From: Saccoglossus kowalevskii
Taxonomy: Eukaryota; Hemichordata; Enteropneusta; Harrimaniidae
Length of the DNA: 64,000 nt
Assembly: GCF_000003605.2 (NCBI RefSeq)
Contig: NW_003125886.1
Span: forward strand, 511,196 to 575,195
Reading direction: 5' to 3'
Within the stretch, counting starts at the first letter, position 1, and each line of letters begins with the position of its first letter. A program made the position numbers and the translations under genes. Shown here one piece after another: positions 1-11,146 of the stretch. Under the pieces are notes generated by a model. The model had not been told where the DNA came from and did no database searches. It saw only the letters and a program-made list of their open reading frames with translations.

Positions 1-1993
1 TTTATTCTCTTTCAAACGAGACATAAATGTGACGACATAGTCGATCCCTTATCCACCGCTAAGAATGCCGCAATGTTTCGTTCGTTTTGCAACATGCCAC
101 AAATCGTCGAAAAAAACACCACTTCGACGGAAGCTTGCGTAATAAGGGGGTTAAAACAAGAAAACAAATGCCATGTTTAATACATATCGACCTGTTTTAC
201 TTGCGAAAGATAACGGAACATGAACTCGTTTCGTGCGACTTCGGAACCCGAAGGAACACACCAACAACGTTGAATTTACCCGCTATCTTCCAAATATGGT
301 ATATTAATTTATTCAGTTGTTTATTTAGAGTGACGTCCGCGGTGAATGCGATTGGCTATCGATGTCAGTGCAAAGGTCATATGAATATTAAAATTAAGTG
401 GGCGGAAGGAAAATTGTATAGGAGACAAGCTGGAGTCTCGTGTGGCGATAGCGATAACACCGGGACGAATGGTTTGGGGTACACGTCATTGGGAAACAAG
501 TATAACTAGTTGCGTCAAGAAAACATTTCTGTCCATCAGTAATGCGTCATATTTTGTTTACTATATTTTAAATGAAAATTGCTACACAAACAAAATTGAT
601 CTTGAACAAGATTGATTATACCCTTTTACTTCCTTTTTAACTTTTTTGATGCAATGCATTAGTTTTTTCCATGAATTCCCCATTTTTTTCTAACTTAGTT
701 ACTATTGTTTAAAATACCTTGAATAAACACAGTTAAATGTCATTTTGAGCTTTGCTTGAAAAAACACGACTGTAATGCATGGCGCCCTTTGGAGACCAGG
801 ACGTAACCCAACAGCCATTTTTTTTTTTACTGCCCCCCCCCCCCATTTACAAATCCTCTATTCTAAAAAATTTACTTGTTAGCATGTGGGAAAATGATGG
901 GGTTAATCTGAAAAACCATTGTCAGTTATTGTTTGTGATTGGTTCTGGCAATCTCTTGTGCAACATTTCACCATCAGCAGTGTTATAATTTTGGCACTTT
1001 CAATCAAAACAACCACTTTCAAATGGAATTTATGGATTTAGATGAAGTCGGATTTAAAGCAAAAGAATTGCGGGAAATATGAAAATGGTGAATCACTGAA
1101 TCCTACGAGCATTCTTTGAACGCCTCAAATCAAAGTGCATTATTATTTGATTATAAGCATATGGATGCATTTCAAAGTTGAGCTCCTCTATCAAACATAG
1201 AACTTTACCGTAGAATATTACCGTACTCAACCACGTTAAGAGCCCATCCTCAGCTAAGAGCCCATCCCCCACTTTTGGGACATTTCTATTTTCGATTCAT
1301 GTTCGGCTAAGCACCCATCCCCTTCAATATGTCCCTAATTTGACTGTCTAATCATAAAACTTGATCTCTGATCATTGTTTAACTTTTCTGAATACTGGTA
1401 ATCGTTTCTATATGATACAGCATAGATATCAACTGCCATGAATATTACGTGAATGCGTAAACGCTTCGACAATGACCTGTTAATGAAAGTGAAATGCAGT
1501 ATATACTGCATGCCATATTCAGTTTACCTATAAAATATTGCTGTAACCATTTTTTTTAAAAAAAATCATGCCATTTATTCACCAAAATCAATTGCAAGAG
1601 ATCGTACTGAGACATCGATAATTCACTTCTGCATTGCATTACCAGAAAGTGTTTGGGAATTTCTGAAGAATTGCATCCGTACAACACAGCATTCTGATTG
1701 GTTAATAACAGACTTGACCCATTAGGTCAAAGGACGTTGTGCAGGTCAAATTGTGGTCAAAACATTATGGTGGAAAGTGCTTTTCATTGAGAGTTTGTGT
1801 ACGATCCAACACATTCAACAATGAAGATAATGATGAATATTTTGACTTTGGCTGTGGCTGTGTTTTAACCTTGTAAATTCGGGTAGTGCATGATTAATAT
1901 TGGAATACAATGTATGTTTCTTTTGTGACCATTTCTGTTTCTTCATTGTATAAGTCAATGACAACACAATAATTTTATTTTCCCCAAAAGTCG
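1..1993. other. No gene recognised; left flank within or beyond MSL3
   Basis: Bases 240-480 are promoter-like, with TGACGTCC, CCGCGG and an inverted CCAAT box (GATTGGCT). Bases 820-845 hold T and C homopolymers. Bases 1237-1320 hold three copies of a TAAGMRCCCATCC motif. No exon with homology to the MSL3 MRG domain is visible on the minus strand. Confidence 0.5.
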
Positions 1994-1996
1994 TAA

Positions 1997-2436
1997 GGGA
2001 CGACGTCAAAAGATCGATGTTGGATAAAAAACTTATTTCCTTTAGTTTGGGGGTGGGGGGTTTTGACCTCAAAAAGTTTCCATCCTACAAAAACGATTTT
2101 ATTTTTTAATGAAGTCAAAAAAATCTTGGAGTATTTGTAGTTCTATCCAATCATGGACACAAATAACCGAAACGGGAAAAAAACAGAAAAATGGTTTGGT
2201 TCGGGTGTAAATCTGTGCGTCAAATGAGGTGCATTTGTAAACTCTCTTTACACCCACCCGACAACCAACTGCTATGCAATACTACTGTCCGATTATCAAT
2301 TTGTATTTAATAGTGAATGTAGTCTGACGCCATGACCAATATTTATCAATTAAGTTTCAGTGGGGGGTAGGGGGGTTTGAAAAAAAACTAAAGGAATTAA
2401 GTTTTTTATCCGACGTCGATCTTTTGACGTCGTCCC
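1997..2436. mobile_element. 440-bp MITE with long TIRs, TAA target site (PIF/Harbinger-like)
   Basis: The left end reads GGGACGACGTCAAAAGATCG and the right end, reverse-complemented, starts with the same bases. Similarity continues for about 55 bp (through GGATAAAAAACTT and TCCTTTAGTTT). Both ends are flanked by TAA (1994-1996 and 2437-2439), a 3-bp duplication of the TWA type used by PIF/Harbinger elements. The interior has no coding capacity. It lies in the MSL3 locus, left of exon 5. Confidence 0.75.
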
Positions 2437-2862
2437 TAATATCCCCTCAATCTGTCACATGGTGAACTAAAATTTTCATTTGTTCTCTTTTCTGAAAGGG
2501 GTAAGCGCCCACCCCTAAAAAACCATGAGGACACTTTGCGCTATCGCGGTCGAGTTCGGTATATGCAACAGTTGTAGAAAGAGTTGAAACAAACAAGTCT
2601 GACAATGTTACTAGGAATATTACAACCTTGCAAGAGAAATTGATAGAAAGATGAGAAATGCAACACTCCCTAAACAAAGTGATTTGACCTTACCAGTTCA
2701 TTTAACAATCTTGAGACACATAGCAAACCATTCAGAAATGTAGCTGGCAATAACGCTGTTTTGAAGTTCACAACAATATGGTGGTGACAGTATATACAAC
2801 ATCAATTCAGTCACTCCACATTTGAAGTTCAATCTGTGGTAGAATTTAAATATCTAACTCAC

Positions 2863-5800
2863 CTGGCTTGTCATACTCTTTTCACTGCCATCGGATTCAC
2901 AGGATTCTAGAATAATAAACAAACAAATTGTAACTAAACTTTATTACAGCCAGAGTCAGAAGTATTGAAGCAGCCAATTCGCTAACTGCTTGGGTTTTAA
3001 TTGAGCAGTTGGCTTTAGAATCTTGCTGGCGCTGTCCTGTGGTCATGCCCACTCTGGGTGAATCTATATAACAGTCGGGAACGGTCGTCATACTTTAGTT
3101 CAAATATACCAGGGAAAGTGTTTCTTCGTGTAATGAGGTGTTCGTATACAAGGGATTGATTGTCCACGCAAAAACGATGAATGAAGTCGAATTTTATTAG
3201 CGGTTGGTTTAAATGTTGCTACAACAAATCGTTTGGAAGTGAGCATTTATTTTCTCCCTGATTTATAGGAAACTTTTTCTCAACTTGTCTCTTTATTTAG
3301 TTTCAATCAGTGTTCAAGACGGTTACTCTCATATAGTAAATATCGGTGGATTAATCGCATTTATCATTTTATCACTTGTACGCCAGCCGACTGCGGCCAT
3401 TCTCAGGCTGACCAGGGAAACTACTTTCACATTATCACGCCTCGCAAAGCAAGTCATTCAGGGGAATCCAGACATGTATCACTGAGGCTACATAAAAATA
3501 TTCTATGTTCCCTTATGCAATATAGACTTGCCCAGAGTGGACGCGACCACGAGTCGGCACCAGCGAGATTCGAAAGCCAAATATTTAGTCACAACCAAAG
3601 CAGTTAGCCAATTCACTAACAAGTTTGCAAATTGGCTGCCCCAATACTTCTGAGACTTGCTGTAACTCCATTAGTAGTGCAAGCACTTGTGTACATGCCT
3701 CCCTGTTGATAAATTGATCATATTTTATGACGACTATGATTTTATGAGATACAGGTGTAATACAGCAGATATGCAAATGACTTTCACTTCAAGTATAGTC
3801 TATTGTAAAGGCACTAAAGATTCACTGAATTTTGATATATTTTTAATGTGTATTGATAAGTAAAATCTGCTAAATTAAATCTACATTAACATGTAAAATA
3901 ACAATATAACTCATTGTTTTCTTGGCGAATTCCAGTGAATACGCTCAAAATAGTGAAATTAAATGCAAGTGAAAATAAATGGTTCCCCAACATCCATTGA
4001 CAAGTACATGAGATCTTTGTACTCCTCTGGTTATAAAGCTGCAAATCTATTGCCAGCATTACACAACAGTATTTTATAGCTGCTCCTCTCAACAATTACC
4101 AGGATATTATTTATCATGTGTTTATACGCTTGTTGTTTAATTTGGTGAGAAGTTTGGCTGAGCTGGAATAGCACCCTTGACATAGAGTTGCTGTTCTCAC
4201 AGTCATGGTCATTTTTTTTGCTGTTGGGCTAAGACAAAATGCTGTAGTATAAATGAGGTATATGTCTGTGAATCAACGTATATAATATATCTTACCATCT
4301 TGTTTCAACTTTTTTAGCTGTGATTCTTTAATGATATCAGCCAACTTCTTTTTTTTCTTCTTCTGTTTACTGAATTGAAACAATTTCTCCGTAAATTTAA
4401 TAATATGTTATGTCAGGGACACCAACACTAACAGTTTTTTTTTTACCAATTAGTCATACATATAGAAGTTTACAAAAACTGATAACTGGTAAAAAACAAA
4501 CATTTGGCAAATTTAGGTGACAGCACATCTGAATTGAATTTTTTAATTGAACCAGAGTATCTTTTCGACATTAAACTGGATTATACAGTCCAATTGACTA
4601 ATTAATACACATGAAAATTATATAAGGCAAGAAAAAAATGAAAACAATGCTGGTGAAAAGAAAGAGAATGACAGACTTGAAAGCTAGCAAAATGTGACAC
4701 TCAAACAAAAAAATGTAAGATATATAGTTTTGTTTATAGTAATATAGTTGAAACGTAAACAGAAATATGGATAAGCTAATGTTCGATTATGAAGATTTTT
4801 TAACATTTTAAAACTAGTAGCATCGCGATGAGAGGCTTTCACGAAGATTGTTGCCAGTCGTTTGTTTGTTTTGTGTACATGGACTTTCGTGCAAAAATCA
4901 ACAACGGTTAAATAGGTACATGTATATTATTTCCATTTTGTATTATATCGTATCCAGAACTTCCGTGTGCTGTTCTTTGTACTGTGTTTTCCGTCATAAA
5001 TATTCGATTGTTTGGAAACATAAGATAGTATTGTGAATTTTGTTTATCAATGCTGCATGATGACGCTACCTTCAAGGCCATCCTGTGATTCCGAGTCCCA
5101 TGTTGACTATGTCCCGACCGTTTATTTACTTACTTGTCAGTGTCTGGTATACAAAAATGCGACTAGGAAAACATCGGTAAAATAATATAGCAGTACATTG
5201 ACGTGAACATTGCTAAAACGTAAGACGCACGAACATGAAGCTCATTTTGAGTAGAGGACATCAAAACATGTTGAACATGTTCTATATTAACCAAAACAGC
5301 GGGTTATGTTCCTGGCTAACAACAAACTTGAAACAAAAGAAAGATGATTGTATAGAACAGAAAAAGTACTTTTCTCATTATCAAAAAAAACAACACATTT
5401 TGTGCAATAACTTCAACTGCAATTTGCATTCTAAAATCTTGTCACTCACCATGTTTTCTTTTATACATCCGTAGCTATAGTCATGTATAAAAATATTAAT
5501 CTTTTTAGAATGTTCAATCAAACTACAAACTACAAAGGTTTGACTCACATTTTCTCTGCTGCCTCTTTCTGTAATGTATCTTGATAATCTCTAGTTTCTG
5601 GCGTGTCCTTCAAAACATAGTCCTCCGGTGCCCAGCGATCCCAGCTACAAAAGACAACAAGAAATATGAGATACAAAGAAGATGCAGTGTTTGATTTCAT
5701 AAACGTTATTTCACAGCATAGGCTGCGATATTCGCATCTTAGTCATAAGAAAATGCAACTGCCAAGTAAAGAGTGATTTATTATACGAAAGTTTATTTAC

Positions 5801-8682
5801 TTTTACTACCTTCCCATCTTTTTTACCACCTGCATTTTATTTTCTAGATTTGCAAAATGTTTAGAAACCAAAATAATAATCAGCATTCGGTTTATAACAT
5901 TTTTGAGTCAAACAAATTTGATCAACTCAAATAAATGAGTTATTTTTTTGATAAATATTATGTCAAATGTACGAGTTGGTGATCCATAACCAAGAAATCC
6001 AACCTCTATATAAAGACCACATGTATATAAAGAGTTTAAGACCATTACAAGTCGCATGGATGGTCACTATACACAGGTTTGACTATACATGCATAATAAA
6101 GTTATTAATTAAAAAGGTACCACAAAGCAGTCTCTCTATCCTCTATATAGAGGGACTTATCACAAATTATGTACTTGGTTCACACCAATCTCTACTTTAT
6201 GTTGGTCAATACATTTTTTGTACTGCATGCATGGTCTTTGCCCATACTTTAAGACATCCTCTTAATAATCTCTCATTATCTATAAATTCTTTTAGATTAG
6301 ATTAGTCAGATTGTTTTCCTTTTGAAATGTTAAAATTAGTTTTTAGCTGGACAAATATATGAAGTATGTTTAGTGATTTATATCGAATATTTCAAATGTA
6401 GATTGGACTATTATGCGGAATACGACAAATTATTGGAAAGTTTACATTATCTTTCGTGACTACTTTCTTACCTGTTATTCCAGCCAAAGAAATGTATAAG
6501 ATATTCTGGCACAGTCTTTCCCTTTTCATCTTTTGTCCAGTCAACCTCTAGTACCTAGTATTGAACATTCAAATAAGCCAGAGATTACAGTATATTATTA
6601 TACATCTGTCACTGTAACGCCAGAAGTTACAGCATGCTGTAATTTTGCGGTATTTTATGAGGTATTTTCATCCTACCAAATATGGAATGATTACGCGCAT
6701 AAGCGTCCTCTAATAATAAAAACAAACATGACTGCCACCAGAGTTTGACCCGACTCCACACAAAGAAGTTCACTGATTGTGTTCTAAACGTTTTGGCATT
6801 CCCATGACATATTCTTGGAATGAAATATGTATAATAATAAGATTATTAAGAGGATACCTCAAAGTATGCACTCAAGACAGTACGCCGCTGCATCAACCTC
6901 CACTGCATGTCGGTCAATACTCTTGCTGTATTGTCTTTGTGAATCTTCTGAGGTATCCTCATAATAACCTCATATTATTACACTTACCGTAGGTCAAGAC
7001 ATATAGGATTATACTTGACATATATTATTACATGCCAACAAATTATGCAAACACAATCATAACTTTTAATATTTGGTTTTTGTGTCGCCTTAAATAAACT
7101 TTCCAGATTACTGTTGATCACTGGTCATACGTCTGTACACTAGTGACAACAACTATATAGAATAGAATAGAATTTTATTTTGTAAGTAAAATCAAGCTTG
7201 AAAAAAACACATCATAGAATAACTGAATCAAGTTTGAACTGCATGTTGTTTACCTCACCTGATTAAATAGTTTCCATTGTGCTAATAGTATTTTGATATT
7301 TGATGTTTCAATAATGTACTTAAACTGTTTTTATTTCTGTTTTAAAATTCTAGATTGATTTTCTGTATCACATTATATTTCTATAGTGCATAACTAATAG
7401 TCCATAAGTTGATGTACCTAATCACTCATACCCGGAGTGGAAAGCCTTTCAAAATATAATCTGTCTACATGCATGTGTTGAGGGAAAGGGGACTTCTGTT
7501 GGAAATATTACGATTCGTCATATGGAATATGCGATCATAAAGTAAGGCATTGCATACTAGTACATGGCATTAGCAGTTTTCAAAATCCCAATACAAAAAC
7601 AGAAACATAAGCAACATGAAAATTTGGGACGACTATTTGCAGAGTTACATGTATGATGAGTCTGCGATTTTCAATACACTAATATAAATTTTCAAGTGAA
7701 CACTTTTTTCCACTTGCAATGATTTCATAAGTATGGTGATATCCTGAATGGGATATATTGTGGGATTGAGAACTCATGATGACCAAAGATAGCATTGCCG
7801 CTCCATTGCAGAATACGTTGACGGTGATAATATATGTACCAGCATGCTTGCTGAGTTACCAAATTAAAGTGGGAGGATCGTCACCTGCGCATGCACGGGA
7901 TAACAACACCCTAAAAACGCAAAGACTCATGGGTAGACGCTTGTTTATAAACAATGACATGCTATGGCCATCTGACGCATGTGCAGGTGACGACTCCCCC
8001 TCTTTAAATTCAATTGTCAGCGATAAACACACAGGCTGTTTTCATTATATTTTATCATTTTCTGGTCTACCTCCACTACCCTACATTGACTTCCAATTAT
8101 ACCTGGCTTGAGAACACCTATATTTATCTTTAGAGGGGCACATACAATTGAATTGGGGGATGGAGGGGTAAGATTAGAGTTTAGGGTTGGTTAAGGGGTG
8201 TAGTACAATAAAAAGTATTTCTTGATTTTGAGGCGTAAAACCCCACATTTCTCGGTGTCCATTTTGCTTAGGGGGAACAATGATTACGGGTTGGACATGA
8301 TTACATGTGCCCATAGACAAAACACGTTAGGTAATTGTGGACATACGACCTTTGTAGTATGCAGTCATGGTTAAATTATTAACACAAACGTTGCATGGGC
8401 GCATGATCACACGACCCAATAGCATTGCGTGTGTAAAGTGACACAGACACATGAATGCTTATTATGAGCCCTGGCGGTTAGACGCCATTGGGTCTGTACT
8501 GTGTCTAATCATAATAATAATGTCTGTAGCTCAGTTTAGTATCACACATTATATTACGTTAACATTACCTTCGAATCATATAACACCTTAGCCTTTGTTG
8601 GATCAGGTTCAAAACACAATACTTTTTCGCCAACAACAAACTGAGGTTTCACCTCCGGGGTTTTCAAGCCGCGGTTTGACAT
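2863..8682 (-). CDS. MSL3: MSL3 homologue, chromodomain protein of the MSL complex (5' part; rest beyond left edge)
   Basis: Five coding exons join in phase on the minus strand: 8569-8682, 6472-6554, 5549-5644, 4296-4369 and 2863-2906, each with GT-AG borders. They encode 137 residues. The start is the ATG at 8680-8682. Residues about 14-80 form the chromo-barrel: [19 protein letters not shown], then [20 protein letters not shown]. This is nearly the wording I recall for human MSL3 and clearly closer to MSL3 than to the paralogue MRG15/MORF4L1. After it come a Lys-rich stretch (exon 4) and an acidic Ser/Glu stretch (exon 5), as in MSL3. The C-terminal MRG domain is not in the window; exon 5 ends at phase 0, and I found no convincing continuation down to base 1, so the gene should continue to the left. 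Known role: a subunit of the MOF-MSL histone acetyltransferase complex that directs H4K16 acetylation in the nucleus. Introns carry several transposon-derived repeats, listed separately. Confidence 0.93.
2945..3665. mobile_element. About 720-bp inverted-repeat element in MSL3 intron 4
   Basis: Arms of about 125-145 bp (2945-3070 and 3521-3665) match in reverse complement with around a quarter of positions diverged. Shared blocks are TCAGAAGTATTG, GCAGCCAATT, GGCTAACTGCTT-like and CCCACTCTGGG. The end on both sides is close to TTACAGC. No clean target duplication is visible. The spacer (3071-3520) shows no transposase, so this is a foldback or MITE-type DNA element, older than the 1997-2436 one. 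Confidence 0.6.
6100..6290. repeat. Dispersed repeat family C, degenerate copy in MSL3 intron 2
   Basis: Follows the last 150 bases of the 6660-6990 copy in the same orientation: TGTTGGTCAATAC, then TACTGCAT, then ACTTTAAGACATCCTCTTA matching the terminal inverted repeat. Older and more diverged. Confidence 0.45.
6660..6990. repeat. Dispersed repeat family C, copy in MSL3 intron 1
   Basis: Aligns over about 250 bp with the reverse complement of 24541-24830. Shared blocks include ATAAGCG, CTCTAATAATAAAAA, CACACAAAGAAGTTC, GAGGATACCTCAAAGTATGC and CAGTACGC. It ends in an inverted repeat of about 24 bp (6841-6864 with 6945-6969) built on GAGGATACCTCA. Confidence 0.65.
7154..7181 (-). repeat. 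LINE-type 3' tail in MSL3 intron 1
   Basis: On the minus strand this reads AATAAAATTCTATTCTATTC, the pentanucleotide tail found at the 3' end of many invertebrate LINEs. The body to the right is not recognisable. Confidence 0.4.
7868..8003. mobile_element. TTAA-flanked MITE family A, copy 1 (136 bp)
   Basis: The ends AGTGGGAGGATCGTCACCTG and (reverse complement) AGAGGGGGAGTCGTCACCTG form imperfect TIRs of about 30 bp. TTAA flanks both sides (7864-7867, 8004-8007). It shares ends and interior (ACGCAAAG, GTTTATAAACAATGACA) with the copies at 49174 and 50075. It lies in MSL3 intron 1. Confidence 0.75.
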
Positions 8683-10978
8683 TGTAGAAATCAAGCTCAG
8701 CTGATTCGAAAAAGCGAGTTTGCCCGCTTGCCGTAAGAAAGTGTGTTTTGATTCGCGACACTCGCATAATAGGTGTTACGTTTCAGATCACTATAGGAAA
8801 GCTTCCAGTATATTAGTTATTCAGTTTTCGAAGTCAATCCGATAACACAAGTTACATACAAATACGAAAAATTCGTTCTTAGTGTTCCGTGATTCGAACA
8901 TTATTGGTACCGTAAAACAGTAAGTTATTGGCTTAAGGGCCGGGGTAACTAATACAGTGCATATTTTATTGTTAAGTTATTTCTAATCGCCCATAGAACC
9001 ACTAATTAATGTATTTGCATTGTCTTTGAACACAGTAGAGTTGGCAATATTGTTCCTGATATTTTTACACTAGTAGCTCTACTTCGCCGTTTGCCAGCGT
9101 CCTAACCAAGTAGCTCAACGTGATAGCGCCACCTATAGACCACACATTGGCTTTTCTACACTAGTTTTCATGTGCCATTATTTCTTCATGTCTCAATATT
9201 TTGCTCGGTAACATAGGAAGAATATATTATTAATATTAAAATATATATATTTAAAAAAAATAACAATAATATTTTTCTATGGGGAGTTTAGTTTCCCATT
9301 ATAATTGTAATGTTGTAAGTTTCTCAAACAGTTTAAAACTTGGTACATGCATACTGTTTATGTAGTTGCACGACATGTTTTTTATGCATTTTAATTACAT
9401 GATTTACATAAGTTCCCTGTGTATCTTAGCAACAGTTTGGCCAAATGCACTAAAACGTTTTTACTCGCTTGTATCATTTTGTAATCCATACAAGAACTGT
9501 TTTTAGGATATTTTATGACTAAAATATGCCTTCATCTATTAAACGTATACATTTTTGAACACCATGTATATCCTGCCCAATATGGGCCTATATTAAATAT
9601 TTCTGTAGATACAGTATAGATATAGCATGGAAACAGTTGCTCAAATGTCAATTTTTGAACAAAATTGGTCATAAATAAGTCAGAGACAACAAAATGTAGA
9701 ACAAATTGACACAGGTAAGTATACTATTATGATTCAATTTTGTACCATCTTTGACCAAAACCAGTCCAGGCATTTCTGAAAAAATTACATTGGACGCAAC
9801 CCATAAAAATAATGTCCATATTTTGGGGGCATCCAACAAGGACGAAGAAAAACAAACTTGGAATATATTAAGAAATAAGCAAACAAGTTTATTCCATGTT
9901 TATCATTTGCGAAAATAAGCTTAAAGCAAATTATATTGCATGAATAATTTGTCAATCATGTCACAGCATACAACAAGATGAATCATAATCTTCCATTATT
10001 GATCTTGGCTGTACATCATTTATATGCAGATCAATAAGTGATCCATTAGATGTGCATCTCTTACAGAAGTGTACATAAACCAAAATCATTGCATTTATTT
10101 TAAAATATGGCTTTTAATTTTGACAGCAATAATACTTGTCATTTGCATAAACATGTATTCTATTAGAATATGTTATGTATACAAAGAAATCTTATGACAA
10201 GTACCAATGTTATCCTCATGAATTAAGCCAGCTATATCTAATTGACCTGGGTCATCATAGTGAGCATGTTTTATACCATTGTCCACCTTAGCACCAAATA
10301 CACACACTGGTTGAATTGAAACTGATGTAAAATCTACATGAAATGTTTATGCAACTAAGCTAATTTTGTAACTGTTTCATTCACCTACAGCAGTTTTGCA
10401 AAGCAATGTTGTTTTCAAATCTGATAAAATATCCACTGGCTTCCTGAAAGCAACATTACTTCCAACACAGCTGTGTCACCAAATTAGCAGACAATATTGC
10501 TGGCTAGCTGTACAAAACAAAATCATGGCCAGAGTAAATGTTTGAAATTCAAGGTTGTAGTAGAAATGTAAAAAAAAAATGCCTGCTGTCACAGCAAGTT
10601 ATTCCACACCCTTTGGTCACTATTTTCTATTGCTCTTGAATATGACACTCATGCTTTTATTAAAACTTATTTTGCTCTCAAAGTTACTTTGTGTCTGGAG
10701 CTAGGGAACAGAAGGCAATAGTGACAAAGGTCTTTCACCATGTAGCCCAGTAGTTACTACCACATCAATTGAGTGGTATAGAAAACATTGACATTTTATG
10801 TCACACAATCCAAAAACAAAGCAAGGGATATATTCTGCAATATCACATCAAGTCAAATCCATTGCAAAAAAATTACTCATTGAATTCTAATACAGGCACT
10901 GCTTTTAGCAGGGAAGCCTTAATAAATACACAAAACCACAAATACACTTAACCTGAATATTCATAAAGATATTCTATT
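8683..10978. other. Intergenic, MSL3 upstream and STARD7 downstream
   Basis: The MSL3 5' UTR and promoter should lie in the first few hundred bases to the right of 8682. No TATA box is evident. The rest is AT-rich with no coding frame of note. Confidence 0.5.
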
Positions 10979-10984
10979 TTTATT
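10979..10984 (-). terminator. Possible STARD7 polyadenylation signal
   Basis: On the minus strand AATAAA is read here, about 163 bases after the STARD7 stop. Further AATAAA copies occur downstream (for example near 10655 and 9888), so the true end is uncertain. Confidence 0.4.
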
Positions 10985-11146
10985 ACTATAGAATACACTA
11001 AAAGGTCTAGCCATGCAGTCTAATAATATAGAAAGGTTTCCTGGAAGTGAAAAATTCCAGAAAATGATATCAATTTGTTTCACTATAAAACACAAAACAT
11101 GTGCCAAAGATTTCAGTCAAAATGCAATACTGGTGGTTGCAGTTTT

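Noticed and set aside
87-509. 140-codon plus-strand frame at the left end
   Set aside because: No recognisable domain and unbiased residue composition. It overlaps the promoter-like island; length alone is not persuasive.
2447-2677. Minus-strand frame considered as the next MSL3 exon
   Set aside because: There is an AG at the right place but no good donor, and the peptide does not resemble MSL3 or the MRG domain.
7776-8111. 111-codon frame in MSL3 intron 1
   Set aside because: More than a third of it is the MITE at 7868-8003; the frame is incidental.
8134-8313. Possible MITE with GGGCACAT ends
   Set aside because: Only about 10 bases of inverted similarity and no target duplication.
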